The notes beneath the pieces are model-generated. The model did not search any database, was not told where the DNA came from, and saw only the letters and a list, made by a program, of their open reading frames with translations. 44,433 nucleotides of DNA from Gammaproteobacteria bacterium (lineage in GTDB: Bacteria; Pseudomonadota; Gammaproteobacteria; Steroidobacterales; Steroidobacteraceae), in assembly GCA_020029535.1 (NCBI GenBank), contig JAIBJM010000012.1:1-44433 (forward strand), written 5' to 3'. The position numbers were made by a program, and so were the translations under genes. Shown one piece after another: positions 6,884 to 14,752 of this stretch (the stretch's first letter is position 1; each line of letters starts with the position of its first letter).

Positions 6884-7414
6884 TCACGAGCGGTTCTCGA
6901 AATCGACTGCGATCTCATTGCGGATCCGGTCGCGAACCTCATGGGTTACAGGTGTTTGGTCGAGGAGGGTGAGAAGTCGCTTTCGTTGCGTAATGCCGCG
7001 CCGCGCGAGCTCTCGCGTGAACGCGATATCTTTTTCGCGTCTGACCACGTACTTCGCAATGGCGAGATCGTGTGGATCGAGACATAGCCCGTTGACTCCG
7101 TCTGTATCGCCGGGAGCCAGATTCACGAGGCGGCCTCTCCAACCTCTCGGCAGGATGGCGGTGGTCTCATCGACGGGATCGGCGTAGTAGCCGAATTCCT
7201 CGTGAAATGGGGAGTCCTGGCCGATTGCGTTCGGCCATTCGATGCGTCGCGCGTCGCGCCTGGCGATCAGATCCACTTCCGCGGAACGCACGATTTCGTC
7301 AGCCAGGTCCGGATGCTTGCCGTGCAGAGACTGGCTGCCGATGATCACGAACTGCTTTTCGCCGGTGATCCGGCCTGCGGCCCGCAGTACATGATCAAGT
7401 TGCTGCTTCTTCAT
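6884..7414 (-). CDS. DUF6036-type nucleotidyltransferase (putative toxin)
   Basis: This 176-residue protein looks like a small nucleotidyltransferase of the DUF6036 / AbiEii-related kind. A Gly-Ser motif follows a hydrophobic strand (FVIIGSQSLHG, residues 22-32), and the metal-binding acidic pair sits in EVDLIARRD (46-54). A helical C-terminal region (LAIAKYVVRREKDIAFTREL) is also typical. Such proteins are usually the second gene of toxin-antitoxin or abortive-infection operons. Here it overlaps by 20 bases the end of an AbrB-like gene, which fits that pattern. Toxicity is inferred from context only. Repeat E lies just past its 3' end. Confidence 0.75.
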   Translation of the reverse strand: MKKQQLDHVLRAAGRITGEKQFVIIGSQSLHGKHPDLADEIVRSAEVDLIARRDARRIEWPNAIGQDSPFHEEFGYYADPVDETTAILPRGWRGRLVNLAPGDTDGVNGLCLDPHDLAIAKYVVRREKDIAFTRELARRGITQRKRLLTLLDQTPVTHEVRDRIRNEIAVDFENRS

Positions 7415-7832
7415 TGAGTCTTCTCACTTCCTCACGCGGTAACAGACCGACGTAGGGTGGCGACTGGCGCAAACGATTGGACCGTTCGTCACGCCCGAGT
7501 AGTGCCGCAAAGAGTGCGCCATCATCGCCGCTCGTGAGGATTTGCTGCCACTCGTCGTATGCAGACACCCACGAGCCGCTGCTCTTCCAACGATGCAGAT
7601 TGGCGAGGCTGTGCGCTCGAACATGGTTTGCCGGAAAGCGTGTGGCAACCGCGGCCGCGAGCTTGCGTTTGTGCTCGTCCAGGGCCTGCGAGGCGGATTG
7701 CACCATCGGCGGACTGATGTTTCGCTCTGTCAGCTCCAGACCGTCCCCTTCACCCAGGCCCCACGCCGCGAGCGTGGCTTTGGGGATGATTACCCCCAGG
7801 GAGTTGCCGATGCGGCGAATCGTGAGTTTCAT
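7395..7832 (-). CDS. AbrB/MazE-type DNA-binding protein with unknown C-terminal domain (putative antitoxin)
   Basis: A 145-residue protein whose N-terminal ~45 residues form a SpoVT/AbrB swapped-hairpin DNA-binding domain (MKLTIRRIGNSLGVIIPKATLAAWGL). The C-terminal part (HRWKSSGSWVSAYDEWQQIL, then FAALLGRDERSNRLRQSPPYVGLLP) is a separate conserved-looking segment that I cannot assign; it may bind the partner protein. The gene precedes and overlaps the nucleotidyltransferase, so the pair is probably one operon. A 14-bp palindrome lies 15-28 bases upstream of its ATG and is a likely autoregulatory operator. No Shine-Dalgarno is visible before the ATG, and a -10-like TATAAC ends only 8 bases upstream, so the message may be leaderless or nearly so. 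Confidence 0.8.
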   Translation of the reverse strand: MKLTIRRIGNSLGVIIPKATLAAWGLGEGDGLELTERNISPPMVQSASQALDEHKRKLAAAVATRFPANHVRAHSLANLHRWKSSGSWVSAYDEWQQILTSGDDGALFAALLGRDERSNRLRQSPPYVGLLPREEVRRLNEEAAT

Positions 7833-7890
7833 GGCGCTTGTTATACCATGTTATAACATGAGCCAACAACGGATCATCCACTTCGCGACC
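7833..7890 (-). promoter_or_regulatory. Promoter and palindromic operator of the AbrB-like/nucleotidyltransferase operon
   Basis: On the minus strand there is a -10-like TATAAC at 7841-7846 and a weak -35 (TTGTTG) about 18 bases upstream. Between them lies the perfect palindrome CATGTTATAACATG (7847-7860). Together with the adjacent GGTATAAC it forms two tandem TTATAxCATG-like units. A repressor bound there would block the promoter, as is usual for AbrB/MazE-type antitoxins. Confidence 0.55.
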
Positions 7891-7897
7891 GACGCGC

Positions 7898-9580
7898 TCA
7901 CTCGACCTTCCCGACACCATCCCCGCGCGGATCCGCGGCCGCTTCAAGCCTGCCGCTGCTGCGATCCCAGATCACCGCCTGCAGGTTGCCCCACCTGCGC
8001 GGCGACGCATTCAGCACATGACCGCGGGCCGTCAACGACTGCTGCTCGGCATCGGTCAGCGCGCCGGGCTCGTAGCGCACCACATCGGGCAGGTATTGAT
8101 GATGGATGCGCGGGGCGGCAACGATCTCGGCGGCGCTGCGTCCGTCGATGAAATCCAGCGTGGCGTTCAGCACCATGCCGATGATGAAGCTGCCGCCGGG
8201 CGAACCCACCACCATCACGCGATCCGGCAGTTCGATGAAACTGGGCGTCATCGACGACAGCATGCGCTTGCGGGGAGCGATCTTGTTGGCCTCCTCGCCC
8301 ACCAGCCCGTAGCCATTGGGCACACCGGGCTTCATCGAGAAATCATCCATCTCGTTGTTCAGGAACAGGCCGGTGCCCGCAATCATGCGTCCCGAGCCGA
8401 AGCCGAAGTTCAGCGTCAGCGTAGCCGCGACGCGATTGCCATCGCCATCGATCACCGAGAAATGCGTGGTCTGCGGGCCCTGCGGCGCGCCGGGGCCGAG
8501 GCCGGACAACGCCTGGCTGGGCAGCGCACGGTCGGTGCGGATCGACGTGGCCAGCCCCGCGGCGTAATCCATGCTGGTCAGCCGCTGCACCGGCACCTGC
8601 ACGAAATCCGGATCGCCGAGATGGATGGCGCGATCGCGATGCATGCGTCGCGAGGCCTCGATGATCAGATGCTTGCGCAGCGCGCTGTCAGCATGCGTCA
8701 GATCGAACTGCGACAGCATGTTCAGCGCTTCGATCAGCGCGACGCCGCCCGAACTGGGCGGCGGTGCCGACACGATGCGCGCGCCGCGATAGCTGCCCAC
8801 CAGCGGTTCACGCTCGACGGCGCGGTACGCAGCCAGATCTTCCTCAGTCCAGATGCCACCCTGCGCGCGCACCCCGGCCACCAGGCGTTTGGCCAGATCA
8901 CCCTTGTAGAAGGAATCCAGGCCCTTGCTGGCCAGCAGCTGCAGCGTGCGCGCCAGCTCCGGCTGGCGTATCACCGTACCCAGCGGCGGCACCGCGCCAT
9001 CGCGCAGAAAATTGCGCGCCACCTGCGGATCGGCAGCGAACTGCCGCTGCTTGCCGCGTAGCGCATCATGCAGACGCGGAGTCAGCGCAAAACCATCGCG
9101 CGCCAGACGGATGGCCGGCGCCAGACTTTGCGCCGCAGGCAGGCGACCATACTTCGATGCCAGCACTGCCATACCGGCCGGCTCGCCGGGAATACCGGCC
9201 GCCAGCGCGCTGTTCACCGACAGTCCAGGCACCGGGTCACCGCGCTGGTCGAGAAACATGTCGCTGCGCGCGGCTGCCGGCGCGATCTCGCGGGCGTCGA
9301 TGAAGTAATCCTTGCCGTCTGCAGCACGGTGCAGCAGATAGAACCCGCCACCGGCGAGTCCGGAGCCGGTTGGCTCCACCACGGCCAGCGCCGCACTGAC
9401 CGCCACCGCCGCATCGAAGGCATTGCCGCCAGCGCGCAGCACTTCGAAGCCCGCTTCGGTGGCCAGCGGATGCGCACTGGCGATGGCGGCCTTGCCGGGG
9501 GCGGCTTCGGCGGCCAGTGCTGCCGCCAGCTGCAGCGACAGCGCCAGGGCGGCGAGACTCTGTAACAGCGCGCGCTTCAT
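7898..9580 (-). CDS. ggt: Gamma-glutamyltransferase
   Basis: Periplasmic or secreted Ntn-hydrolase that transfers or hydrolyses the gamma-glutamyl group of glutathione. The precursor has 560 residues with a signal peptide ([26 protein letters not shown]). The autocleavage site and catalytic threonine are T371 in [14 protein letters not shown], so the mature small subunit begins there. Other family marks are [10 protein letters not shown], the SGLAGGGF loop, [10 protein letters not shown] and SPGGSFIIG near the end. The start at 9580 overlaps the coaD stop by 4 bases (ATGA), which suggests translational coupling in an rsmD-coaD-ggt operon, an unusual partner for coaD. The first gene beyond its stop belongs to the toxin-antitoxin pair, in the same orientation but with its own promoter. 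Confidence 0.96.
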   Translation of the reverse strand: MKRALLQSLAALALSLQLAAALAAEAAPGKAAIASAHPLATEAGFEVLRAGGNAFDAAVAVSAALAVVEPTGSGLAGGGFYLLHRAADGKDYFIDAREIAPAAARSDMFLDQRGDPVPGLSVNSALAAGIPGEPAGMAVLASKYGRLPAAQSLAPAIRLARDGFALTPRLHDALRGKQRQFAADPQVARNFLRDGAVPPLGTVIRQPELARTLQLLASKGLDSFYKGDLAKRLVAGVRAQGGIWTEEDLAAYRAVEREPLVGSYRGARIVSAPPPSSGGVALIEALNMLSQFDLTHADSALRKHLIIEASRRMHRDRAIHLGDPDFVQVPVQRLTSMDYAAGLATSIRTDRALPSQALSGLGPGAPQGPQTTHFSVIDGDGNRVAATLTLNFGFGSGRMIAGTGLFLNNEMDDFSMKPGVPNGYGLVGEEANKIAPRKRMLSSMTPSFIELPDRVMVVGSPGGSFIIGMVLNATLDFIDGRSAAEIVAAPRIHHQYLPDVVRYEPGALTDAEQQSLTARGHVLNASPRRWGNLQAVIWDRSSGRLEAAADPRGDGVGKVE

Positions 9581-10059
9581 CGGGCCAGCTTGCGCCTCAC
9601 CGCCGCGTTGACCAGCGGATGCACGAACTCGTGGACTTCGCCGCCCAGCGTGGCGATCTCGCGCACCAGCGTCGAAGAAATGAAGGTGAACTGTTCCTTG
9701 GAGGTCAGAAACATGGTCTCGATGCCCGGCGCCAGATGGCGACCCATGTTGGCCAGCTGGAATTCGAATTCGAAGTCAGACACCGCACGCAGACCACGCA
9801 CGATGACGGCATTGTCATTGGCGCGTGCCAGATCGACAGTGAGACCCTTGTAGCCCGTCACCGTCACATTCTTCAGGTCGGCGAACACGCCTCTGGCCAG
9901 TTCCACCCGTTCCTCGACACTGAACAGCGGCGCCTTGTTCGGATTGGCCGCCACCGCCACCACCACGCTGTCGAAGATTCCGGCTGCGCGTTGCACCAGG
10001 TCCTCGTGCCCGCGGGTGATCGGGTCGAAGGTGCCGGGATAAACGGCGGTGCGATTCAT
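9577..10059 (-). CDS. coaD: Phosphopantetheine adenylyltransferase
   Basis: Fourth enzyme of coenzyme A synthesis, transferring AMP from ATP to 4'-phosphopantetheine. The 160-residue length is typical. The nucleotidyltransferase motifs are present: [10 protein letters not shown] near the N-terminus (T/HxGH motif) and the ISSTLVR motif near residue 130. Also visible are the [21 protein letters not shown] segment that lines the substrate site and [12 protein letters not shown]. It overlaps rsmD upstream by 4 bases and ggt downstream by 4 bases. The rsmD-coaD pairing is common in gammaproteobacteria. Confidence 0.97.
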   Translation of the reverse strand: MNRTAVYPGTFDPITRGHEDLVQRAAGIFDSVVVAVAANPNKAPLFSVEERVELARGVFADLKNVTVTGYKGLTVDLARANDNAVIVRGLRAVSDFEFEFQLANMGRHLAPGIETMFLTSKEQFTFISSTLVREIATLGGEVHEFVHPLVNAAVRRKLAR

Positions 10060-10673
10060 GACGGCTCCTTGCCGGACGGGAATTCAAATAGATGATAGCC
10101 CACCTCACCGGCCTGCCCCGTTTTCAGGAGGCGCCAGGCGGAGGGCAGTTCCGGCATGGATTCGCGCCGGCTGTGCTCGACGTAGATCAGTGCGCGCGGC
10201 GCCAGCCAACCCTCGTTCAGTCGCGCTGCCACCGGCGCCAGCAAGTCCGTGGCGTAAGGCGGATCGAGAAACACCAGATCGAAGGCCGTGGGCGAATGCT
10301 GCAGGAATCGCTCCGCGCTCATGCATTTCACTTCGGCCTCACCAGCACCCCACTCCACCAGCAGGGCCCGCAGAGCCGAGGCCGCAACCGGCTGCTGTTC
10401 GACAAAGATGGCCGAATGGGCGCCACGCGACAGGGCTTCGAGACCCAATGCGCCGGAACCTGCAAACAGATCCAGCACACGACGGCCGCCGAGACGATCC
10501 TGCAACCAGTTGAACAGCGTTTCCCGGACACGATCCGGCGTAGGACGTATGTCAGGGAGGGGGAACTGCCAGCGGCGACCCCGCCACTGACCGCTGATGA
10601 TCCGCAATTGGCGGCTGCGCGCGCCGCGCGCATGGCGGAGCGGCGCATCGCGGCGGGGTGGACGTTGATTCAC
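10056..10673 (-). CDS. rsmD: 16S rRNA (guanine966-N2)-methyltransferase RsmD
   Basis: SAM-dependent methyltransferase that modifies G966 of 16S rRNA in the small subunit. Class I motifs are clear: [20 protein letters not shown] for SAM binding and the N2-guanine catalytic motif DPPY in [14 protein letters not shown]. The N-terminal [16 protein letters not shown] and [16 protein letters not shown] match the family. The 205-residue form starts at a GTG at 10673; the first ~20 residues are arginine-rich and poorly conserved, so the true start could be downstream. It diverges from ftsY with only 39 bases between starts, so the two promoters must overlap. Confidence 0.95.
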   Translation of the reverse strand: MNQRPPRRDAPLRHARGARSRQLRIISGQWRGRRWQFPLPDIRPTPDRVRETLFNWLQDRLGGRRVLDLFAGSGALGLEALSRGAHSAIFVEQQPVAASALRALLVEWGAGEAEVKCMSAERFLQHSPTAFDLVFLDPPYATDLLAPVAARLNEGWLAPRALIYVEHSRRESMPELPSAWRLLKTGQAGEVGYHLFEFPSGKEPS

Positions 10674-10712
10674 TGGCCTCGAAGCCTACTGCATTCCCGC
10701 TACAATCGCCCG

Positions 10713-11693
10713 ATGTCCGCAGAATCCACGCAATCGGCTGCGCCACCGGCGCGCCAGGGCTTTTTTTCACGCCTGAAGGCTTCGTTGAACCGCGGCAGCA
10801 GTTCGCTGGCGCGCGATCTGCATCAGCTGCTGCGTGGTCGGCAGATCGACGAAGCATTGATCGAAGAGATCGAGGCGCGATTGCTGAATGCCGACGTGGG
10901 CGTGGAAGCCACCGGCGCCCTGCTCGAGCAGCTGCGGCATCGCGTCGAACGCCACGAACTGACCGACGCGAATGCCTTGCTCAATGCCCTGCGGCTGCAA
11001 CTGGCCGAATTGCTGCGGCCGGCGCAGCAGGCCCTGCAGACCGATCGCAGCAAGCGCCCGTTCGTCATCCTCGTGATCGGAGTCAACGGTTCGGGCAAGA
11101 CCACCAGCATCGGCAAGCTGGCGCGACGTCTGTCCGACAGCGGACTGAAGGTCATGCTGGCCGCTGGCGATACCTTCCGTGCCGCTGCCATCGAACAGCT
11201 GGAGGTCTGGGCGCAGCGCACCGGATCGATACTGCTGGCCCAGCACGAGGGTGCCGACCCGGCGGCGGTCATCTTCGACGCCATGCAGTCGGCACAGGCG
11301 CGCGGCGTCGACGTACTGCTGGCCGATACGGCCGGACGGCTGCACAGCCAGTCGCATCTGATGGAGGAGCTGAAGAAGGTGAAGCGCGTGATCCAGCGCG
11401 TGATGCCCGATGCGCCCCACGAGGTGCTGCTGGTGCTCGACGCCAACCAGGGTCAGAACGCACTGGCGCAGGCCGAGCAGTTCCATGCGGCGCTGGGCGT
11501 GACCGGGCTGGTGATCACCAAGCTGGATGGCACGGCCAGGGGCGGCATCGTAGTAGCCATCACGCGCCGACTGGGCCTGCCCATACGCTTCATCGGCGTC
11601 GGCGAATCGGCCGAGGATTTTGACACCTTCTCGGCCGACAGTTTTGCGGCAGCGCTGATCGGCGAGAGCCCGGCCAATGGTGCTGCGCCATGA
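10713..11693 (+). CDS. ftsY: Signal recognition particle receptor FtsY
   Basis: SRP receptor GTPase that docks ribosome-SRP complexes at the inner membrane. I chose ATG 10713 (MSAESTQSAAPPARQGFFSRLKASL), giving 326 residues with only a very short A region before the amphipathic helix FFSRLKASL; longer open frame upstream runs across rsmD. NG-domain motifs are G1 GVNGSGKTT (123-131), the insertion-box DTFRAAAIEQL, DTAGR and TKLDGTARGG. A TACAAT at 10701-10706 could be a -10, but I see no good -35. The stop overlaps ftsE by 4 bases (ATGA). Confidence 0.97.
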   Translation: MSAESTQSAAPPARQGFFSRLKASLNRGSSSLARDLHQLLRGRQIDEALIEEIEARLLNADVGVEATGALLEQLRHRVERHELTDANALLNALRLQLAELLRPAQQALQTDRSKRPFVILVIGVNGSGKTTSIGKLARRLSDSGLKVMLAAGDTFRAAAIEQLEVWAQRTGSILLAQHEGADPAAVIFDAMQSAQARGVDVLLADTAGRLHSQSHLMEELKKVKRVIQRVMPDAPHEVLLVLDANQGQNALAQAEQFHAALGVTGLVITKLDGTARGGIVVAITRRLGLPIRFIGVGESAEDFDTFSADSFAAALIGESPANGAAP

Positions 11694-12388
11694 TCAACTT
11701 CGAACAGGTTGCCAAACGCTACCCCAATGGCCGCGAAGCATTGAGCGGCGTGAATCTGCGTGTAGCGCCGGGCGAGATGGTGTTCCTGACCGGTCGCTCC
11801 GGCGCCGGCAAGAGCACCGTGCTGAAACTGATTGCGCTGCTGGAGAGGCCGACACGCGGGCAGGTCACCGTCAATGGCGAAAACACCGGACAGCTGCCGG
11901 CGCGGCGCATCCCCGCCTTTCGCAGACGTGTCGGCGTGGTGTTCCAGGATCACCGCCTGCTGACCGACCGGCCGGTATTCGACAATGTCGCCCTGCCGCT
12001 GATCGTCGCCGATTCATCGCTGAAGGAAATCGATCGCCGCGTGCGGGCCGCGCTGGACCAGGTCGGACTGCTGGGCAAGGAGCGCCTGCTGCCGCTGGAG
12101 CTGTCGGTGGGCGAACAGCAACGCGTCGGCATTGCGCGGGCCATTGTCGGACGTCCGCCGGTACTGATCGCGGATGAACCCACCGGCAATCTCGATCCGC
12201 AGCTCGCGACAGAGATGCTGAATCTGTTTCGCAGGCTCAACGAAGTGGGCGTCACCATCGTGGTGGCTACCCATGACCTGCATCTGGTGCGCGAATCCGG
12301 GCTGCGCGAGGTGCAGCTGGACGGCGGCCAAATCAGCAATGAACCCGGCGCAGCCGCGCCTCTGCCACATATCGAGGCGCGGCGATGA
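11690..12388 (+). CDS. ftsE: Cell division ATP-binding protein FtsE
   Basis: ATPase subunit of the FtsEX complex, which controls septal peptidoglycan hydrolases and divisome assembly. The 232-residue protein has Walker A GRSGAGKST (35-43), Q-loop in VVFQDHRLL, signature LSVGEQQRVGIARA and Walker B VLIADEPTGNLD, then the H-loop THDLHLV. The order and identity of loops fit FtsE rather than a general ABC ATPase, and ftsX follows directly with a 4-base overlap. The C-terminal ~20 residues after GGQISN are a Pro/Ala-rich extension. Confidence 0.97.
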   Translation: MINFEQVAKRYPNGREALSGVNLRVAPGEMVFLTGRSGAGKSTVLKLIALLERPTRGQVTVNGENTGQLPARRIPAFRRRVGVVFQDHRLLTDRPVFDNVALPLIVADSSLKEIDRRVRAALDQVGLLGKERLLPLELSVGEQQRVGIARAIVGRPPVLIADEPTGNLDPQLATEMLNLFRRLNEVGVTIVVATHDLHLVRESGLREVQLDGGQISNEPGAAAPLPHIEARR

Positions 12389-13305
12389 GCGGCCGCATCA
12401 GCAGCTGGGGAGCGCGGCATCTGCAGGCGCTGGTGTCGTCGGCGGGACATCTGGTGCGCTCGCCGCTGGCCACCATCCTGACGCTGATCGTGATGGCGCT
12501 GGCGCTGGCGCTGCCGCTGGGACTGCTGACGCTGGTGCAGAACACGCGCACTGCCACCGGCGACTTCAGCGGCGCCATCGGCATGTCGGCCTTCCTGAAA
12601 CAGGACGTGACTGAAGCCAAGGCGCGGCAGCTGACCAGCGCAGTGCGTGGGCGCAGCGATGTGTCCGCCGCCCAGCTGATCACCGCCGACCAGGCGCTGG
12701 CGGAGTTCCGCAAGGACTCCGGCTTCGGTGTGGCGCTCGATGCGCTGCAGGACAACCCGCTGCCACATGTCATCGCCGTGACGCCGGCCAGTGCCGCAAC
12801 GCCAGCTGGCGTCGAATCGCTGCAGCGCTACCTGTCCGCCTGGCCCGAAGTGGAAAACGTGCAGCTGGACAGCGACTGGGTGACCCGCTTCAACGCCATT
12901 CTCGGCGTGCTGCGTCGTGTGCTCGTGGTGGCAGCCACGCTGCTCGGCATCGGCGTGGTCGCCATCGTCGGCAATACCATCCGACTGGAGATCCTGAACC
13001 GCCGTGCCGAAATCGAGGTCACCAAGCTCGTGGGTGGCACCAATGCCTTCGTGCGCCGGCCCTTCCTGTACACCGGCATGTGGTATGGCCTGATGGCGGG
13101 TCTCACCGCCTGGCTGATCGTCGCCGGCGCTCTGCGGGCGCTGGCCGGCCCGGCTGCCAGCCTTGCCAGCGCCTATGGCAGCCGCTTCGTGCTGGCGATC
13201 CCCAGCCTTGGCGAACTGGGACTGCTTCTGCTGGTCGGAATCAGTCTGGGTTGGTTTGGTTCCTGGATTGCCACTGCAGTGCACCTGCATCGAATCGAGC
13301 CATAG
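12385..13305 (+). CDS. ftsX: Cell division protein FtsX
   Basis: Membrane subunit of FtsEX. It has 306 residues with the expected layout: a cytoplasmic N-terminus, TM1 around residues 28-54 (LATILTLIVMALALALPLGLL), a periplasmic domain with the DVSAAQLITADQALAEFRKDSG segment, and three further TM segments (LVVAATLLGIGVVAIVGNTI, the GLMAGLTAWLIVAGAL region and the LGLLLLVGISLGWFGSWIA end). NRRAEIEVTKLVGGTNAFVRRPFLY is the conserved FtsX coupling loop. Start and stop are tightly packed: a 4-base overlap with ftsE, then the CIRCE element 21 bases after the stop. Confidence 0.96.
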   Translation: MSGRISSWGARHLQALVSSAGHLVRSPLATILTLIVMALALALPLGLLTLVQNTRTATGDFSGAIGMSAFLKQDVTEAKARQLTSAVRGRSDVSAAQLITADQALAEFRKDSGFGVALDALQDNPLPHVIAVTPASAATPAGVESLQRYLSAWPEVENVQLDSDWVTRFNAILGVLRRVLVVAATLLGIGVVAIVGNTIRLEILNRRAEIEVTKLVGGTNAFVRRPFLYTGMWYGLMAGLTAWLIVAGALRALAGPAASLASAYGSRFVLAIPSLGELGLLLLVGISLGWFGSWIATAVHLHRIEP

Positions 13306-13325
13306 CTAGTTGATTTTATTGGGCT

Positions 13326-13352
13326 TTAGCACTCGATCATACGGAGTGCTAA
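13326..13352. promoter_or_regulatory. CIRCE element (HrcA operator) upstream of rpoH
   Basis: A perfect inverted repeat TTAGCACTC, 9-base spacer, GAGTGCTAA. This is the exact CIRCE consensus bound by the heat-shock repressor HrcA. It lies between the ftsX stop and the rpoH start, 29 bases before the preferred ATG. A weak -35-like TTGATT is at 13310-13315, so the element probably overlaps the rpoH transcription start or its 5' leader. Confidence 0.93.
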
Positions 13353-13381
13353 CATGCCCCATGGCTGAGGAGAAGCACACG

Positions 13382-14257
13382 ATGACCGCAACCCAAGCGT
13401 TGATCGTTCAACCTGTGGAGCTGGCGCTGGCTGGACCAGTCGGCAGTTTCGATGCCTATGTGGATCGCGTGAGCCGCGTGCCCATGCTGGAACGCGCTGA
13501 AGAGCAGCGTCTTGCCCGTCGCTTCCGCGATGAGACCGACCTGGAAGCCGCCCGCACGCTGGTGCTATCGCATCTGCGCTTTGTCGTGCATCTGGCGCGC
13601 GGTTATGCCGGTTACGGCCTGCCAGTCAGCGACCTGGTGCAGGAAGGCAATATCGGCCTGATGAAGGCGGTCAAGCGCTATGACCCGGAAGTGGGGGTGC
13701 GCCTCGTGACCTTCGCCGTGCACTGGATCCGTGCCGAAATCCACGAATATGTGCTGCGCAACTGGCGTCTGGTGAAAATCGCCACCACCAAGGCCCAGCG
13801 CAAACTGTTTTTCAATCTGCGGCGCATGAAGCGCAATCTGACTTGGCTGAGCGCCGAGGAAACCTCGGCGGTGGCCCGCGACCTGGGCGTAAGCCCCGCT
13901 GAAGTCACCGAGATGGAACAACGACTCAGCGCACACGACCTCTCCTACGACCCGGTGCCGCTGGCCGATGAGGAAGAGTCCTATGGTCCGGCCTCCTACC
14001 TGTCGGCCAGCAACGCGGATCCTGCGCAGCTGGCTGAAGACGAGGAATGGGAAAGCACGTCCAGCGACCGGCTGACCGCCGCCGTGCAGGAACTGGATCC
14101 GCGCAGCCGCGACATCCTGCAGCGACGCTGGATGGCTGAGCAGAAGGCGACGCTGCATGAGCTGGCGGCGGAATACGGTATCTCGGCCGAGCGCGTCCGA
14201 CAGATCGAGGCGGCGGCCCTCGTTCGCCTGCGCAGACTGCTGCCAGCAACTGTCTGA
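13382..14257 (+). CDS. rpoH: RNA polymerase sigma-32 factor RpoH
   Basis: Heat-shock sigma factor. I chose ATG 13382 (MTATQALIVQPVELALAG) because GAGGAG precedes it by 8 bases; an in-frame ATG at 13361 would add 7 residues. The protein is 291 residues, close to E. coli RpoH. Region 2 is clear (LVLSHLRFVVHLARGYAGYGLPVSDLVQEGNIGLMKAVKRYDPEVGVRL). The diagnostic RpoH box follows (QRKLFFNLRRMKRN), and region 4.2 ends the protein (LHELAAEYGISAERVRQIEAAALVRLRRL). A CIRCE operator sits upstream, implying HrcA control of this sigma factor. Whether the message has an RNA thermometer like that of E. coli I cannot judge by eye. Confidence 0.97.
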   Translation: MTATQALIVQPVELALAGPVGSFDAYVDRVSRVPMLERAEEQRLARRFRDETDLEAARTLVLSHLRFVVHLARGYAGYGLPVSDLVQEGNIGLMKAVKRYDPEVGVRLVTFAVHWIRAEIHEYVLRNWRLVKIATTKAQRKLFFNLRRMKRNLTWLSAEETSAVARDLGVSPAEVTEMEQRLSAHDLSYDPVPLADEEESYGPASYLSASNADPAQLAEDEEWESTSSDRLTAAVQELDPRSRDILQRRWMAEQKATLHELAAEYGISAERVRQIEAAALVRLRRLLPATV

Positions 14258-14364
14258 AAAACGCGACATCGTCGGACCGCTGCCTGTGGCCGCGTAGGAA
14301 AGCTGCGCCAAGTAGTGATCAGGTATGGTTTTATTCCCTTCCCGAGGCTAACATTCCTTCGTAG

Positions 14365-14386
14365 ACGCATCGCCTAGGTGATGCGT
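14365..14386. terminator. Hairpin after rpoH, possible weak terminator or processing site
   Basis: ACGCATC and GATGCGT form a 7-bp stem with an 8-base loop (GCCTAGGT), 107 bases after the rpoH stop. There is no T-tract, so it is not a classical intrinsic terminator. Confidence 0.3.
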
Positions 14387-14427
14387 AGAACCTACATCCG
14401 GCAGCTATCTGGATTCAAGAAATCTGG

Positions 14428-14621
14428 CTGTCGGGGGCGGGCACGGATGAGGCGAGGCCAATTTTCGGCATTCGCCGGGCCAGTCGGATGCGCGAAGGGA
14501 CGCGCAGCACCCGCGATTCGGGTGTGGGAAGCCGGGCTGTCCAGTCCGCAGTTTTGTTCCGCCCCGCGACAGACCGGGTATTTGCTGAGTAACTGATGCC
14601 CCGCTTGCGGGGCATTTTTTT
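14428..14621 (+). ncRNA. Candidate structured small RNA ending in an intrinsic terminator
   Basis: A ~190-base non-coding stretch with strong predicted structure. CTGTCGGGGGCGG (14428-14440) pairs with CCGCCCC-G-CGACAG (14559-14572) as a 13-bp closing stem with one bulged G. Inside are at least three local hairpins: GGCGA/TCGCC, TGCGCG-AAGGGA-CGCGCA and CACCCG-CGATT-CGGGTG. The segment GCCGGGC occurs twice, at ~14476 and ~14531. It is followed 24 bases later by a strong terminator. I compared it mentally with tmRNA, RNase P RNA, SRP RNA, 6S RNA and common riboswitches and saw none of their conserved motifs. It could be an independent sRNA or a structured 3' UTR of rpoH; no clear promoter is visible just upstream. 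Confidence 0.45.
14597..14621 (+). terminator. Rho-independent terminator
   Basis: Stem TGCCCCGC / GCGGGGCA with a TT apex (in practice a CTTG tetraloop), followed directly by seven T. It ends whatever transcript comes from the left: the candidate RNA, and possibly rpoH read-through. Confidence 0.9.
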
Positions 14622-14752
14622 GTGCGCAGCGCGGTGGGAATGCACCGACTTCGCACGAGTGCCTGCTGCCGACATCAGCCCACCGCCGTATCCGCGATAT
14701 CGGTTGCTGAAGACGTCTCGAACAACAACTCGACGTCATGCAGGAAAATCAC

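Noticed and set aside
13310-13338. Clear sigma-70 promoter for rpoH overlapping CIRCE
   Set aside because: TTGATT is a possible -35, but no good -10 lies at the right distance; I mention it only as weak support.
14428-14621. 6S RNA, tmRNA, RNase P RNA, SRP RNA or a known riboswitch
   Set aside because: Their conserved motifs are not present, so I call it only a candidate structured RNA.
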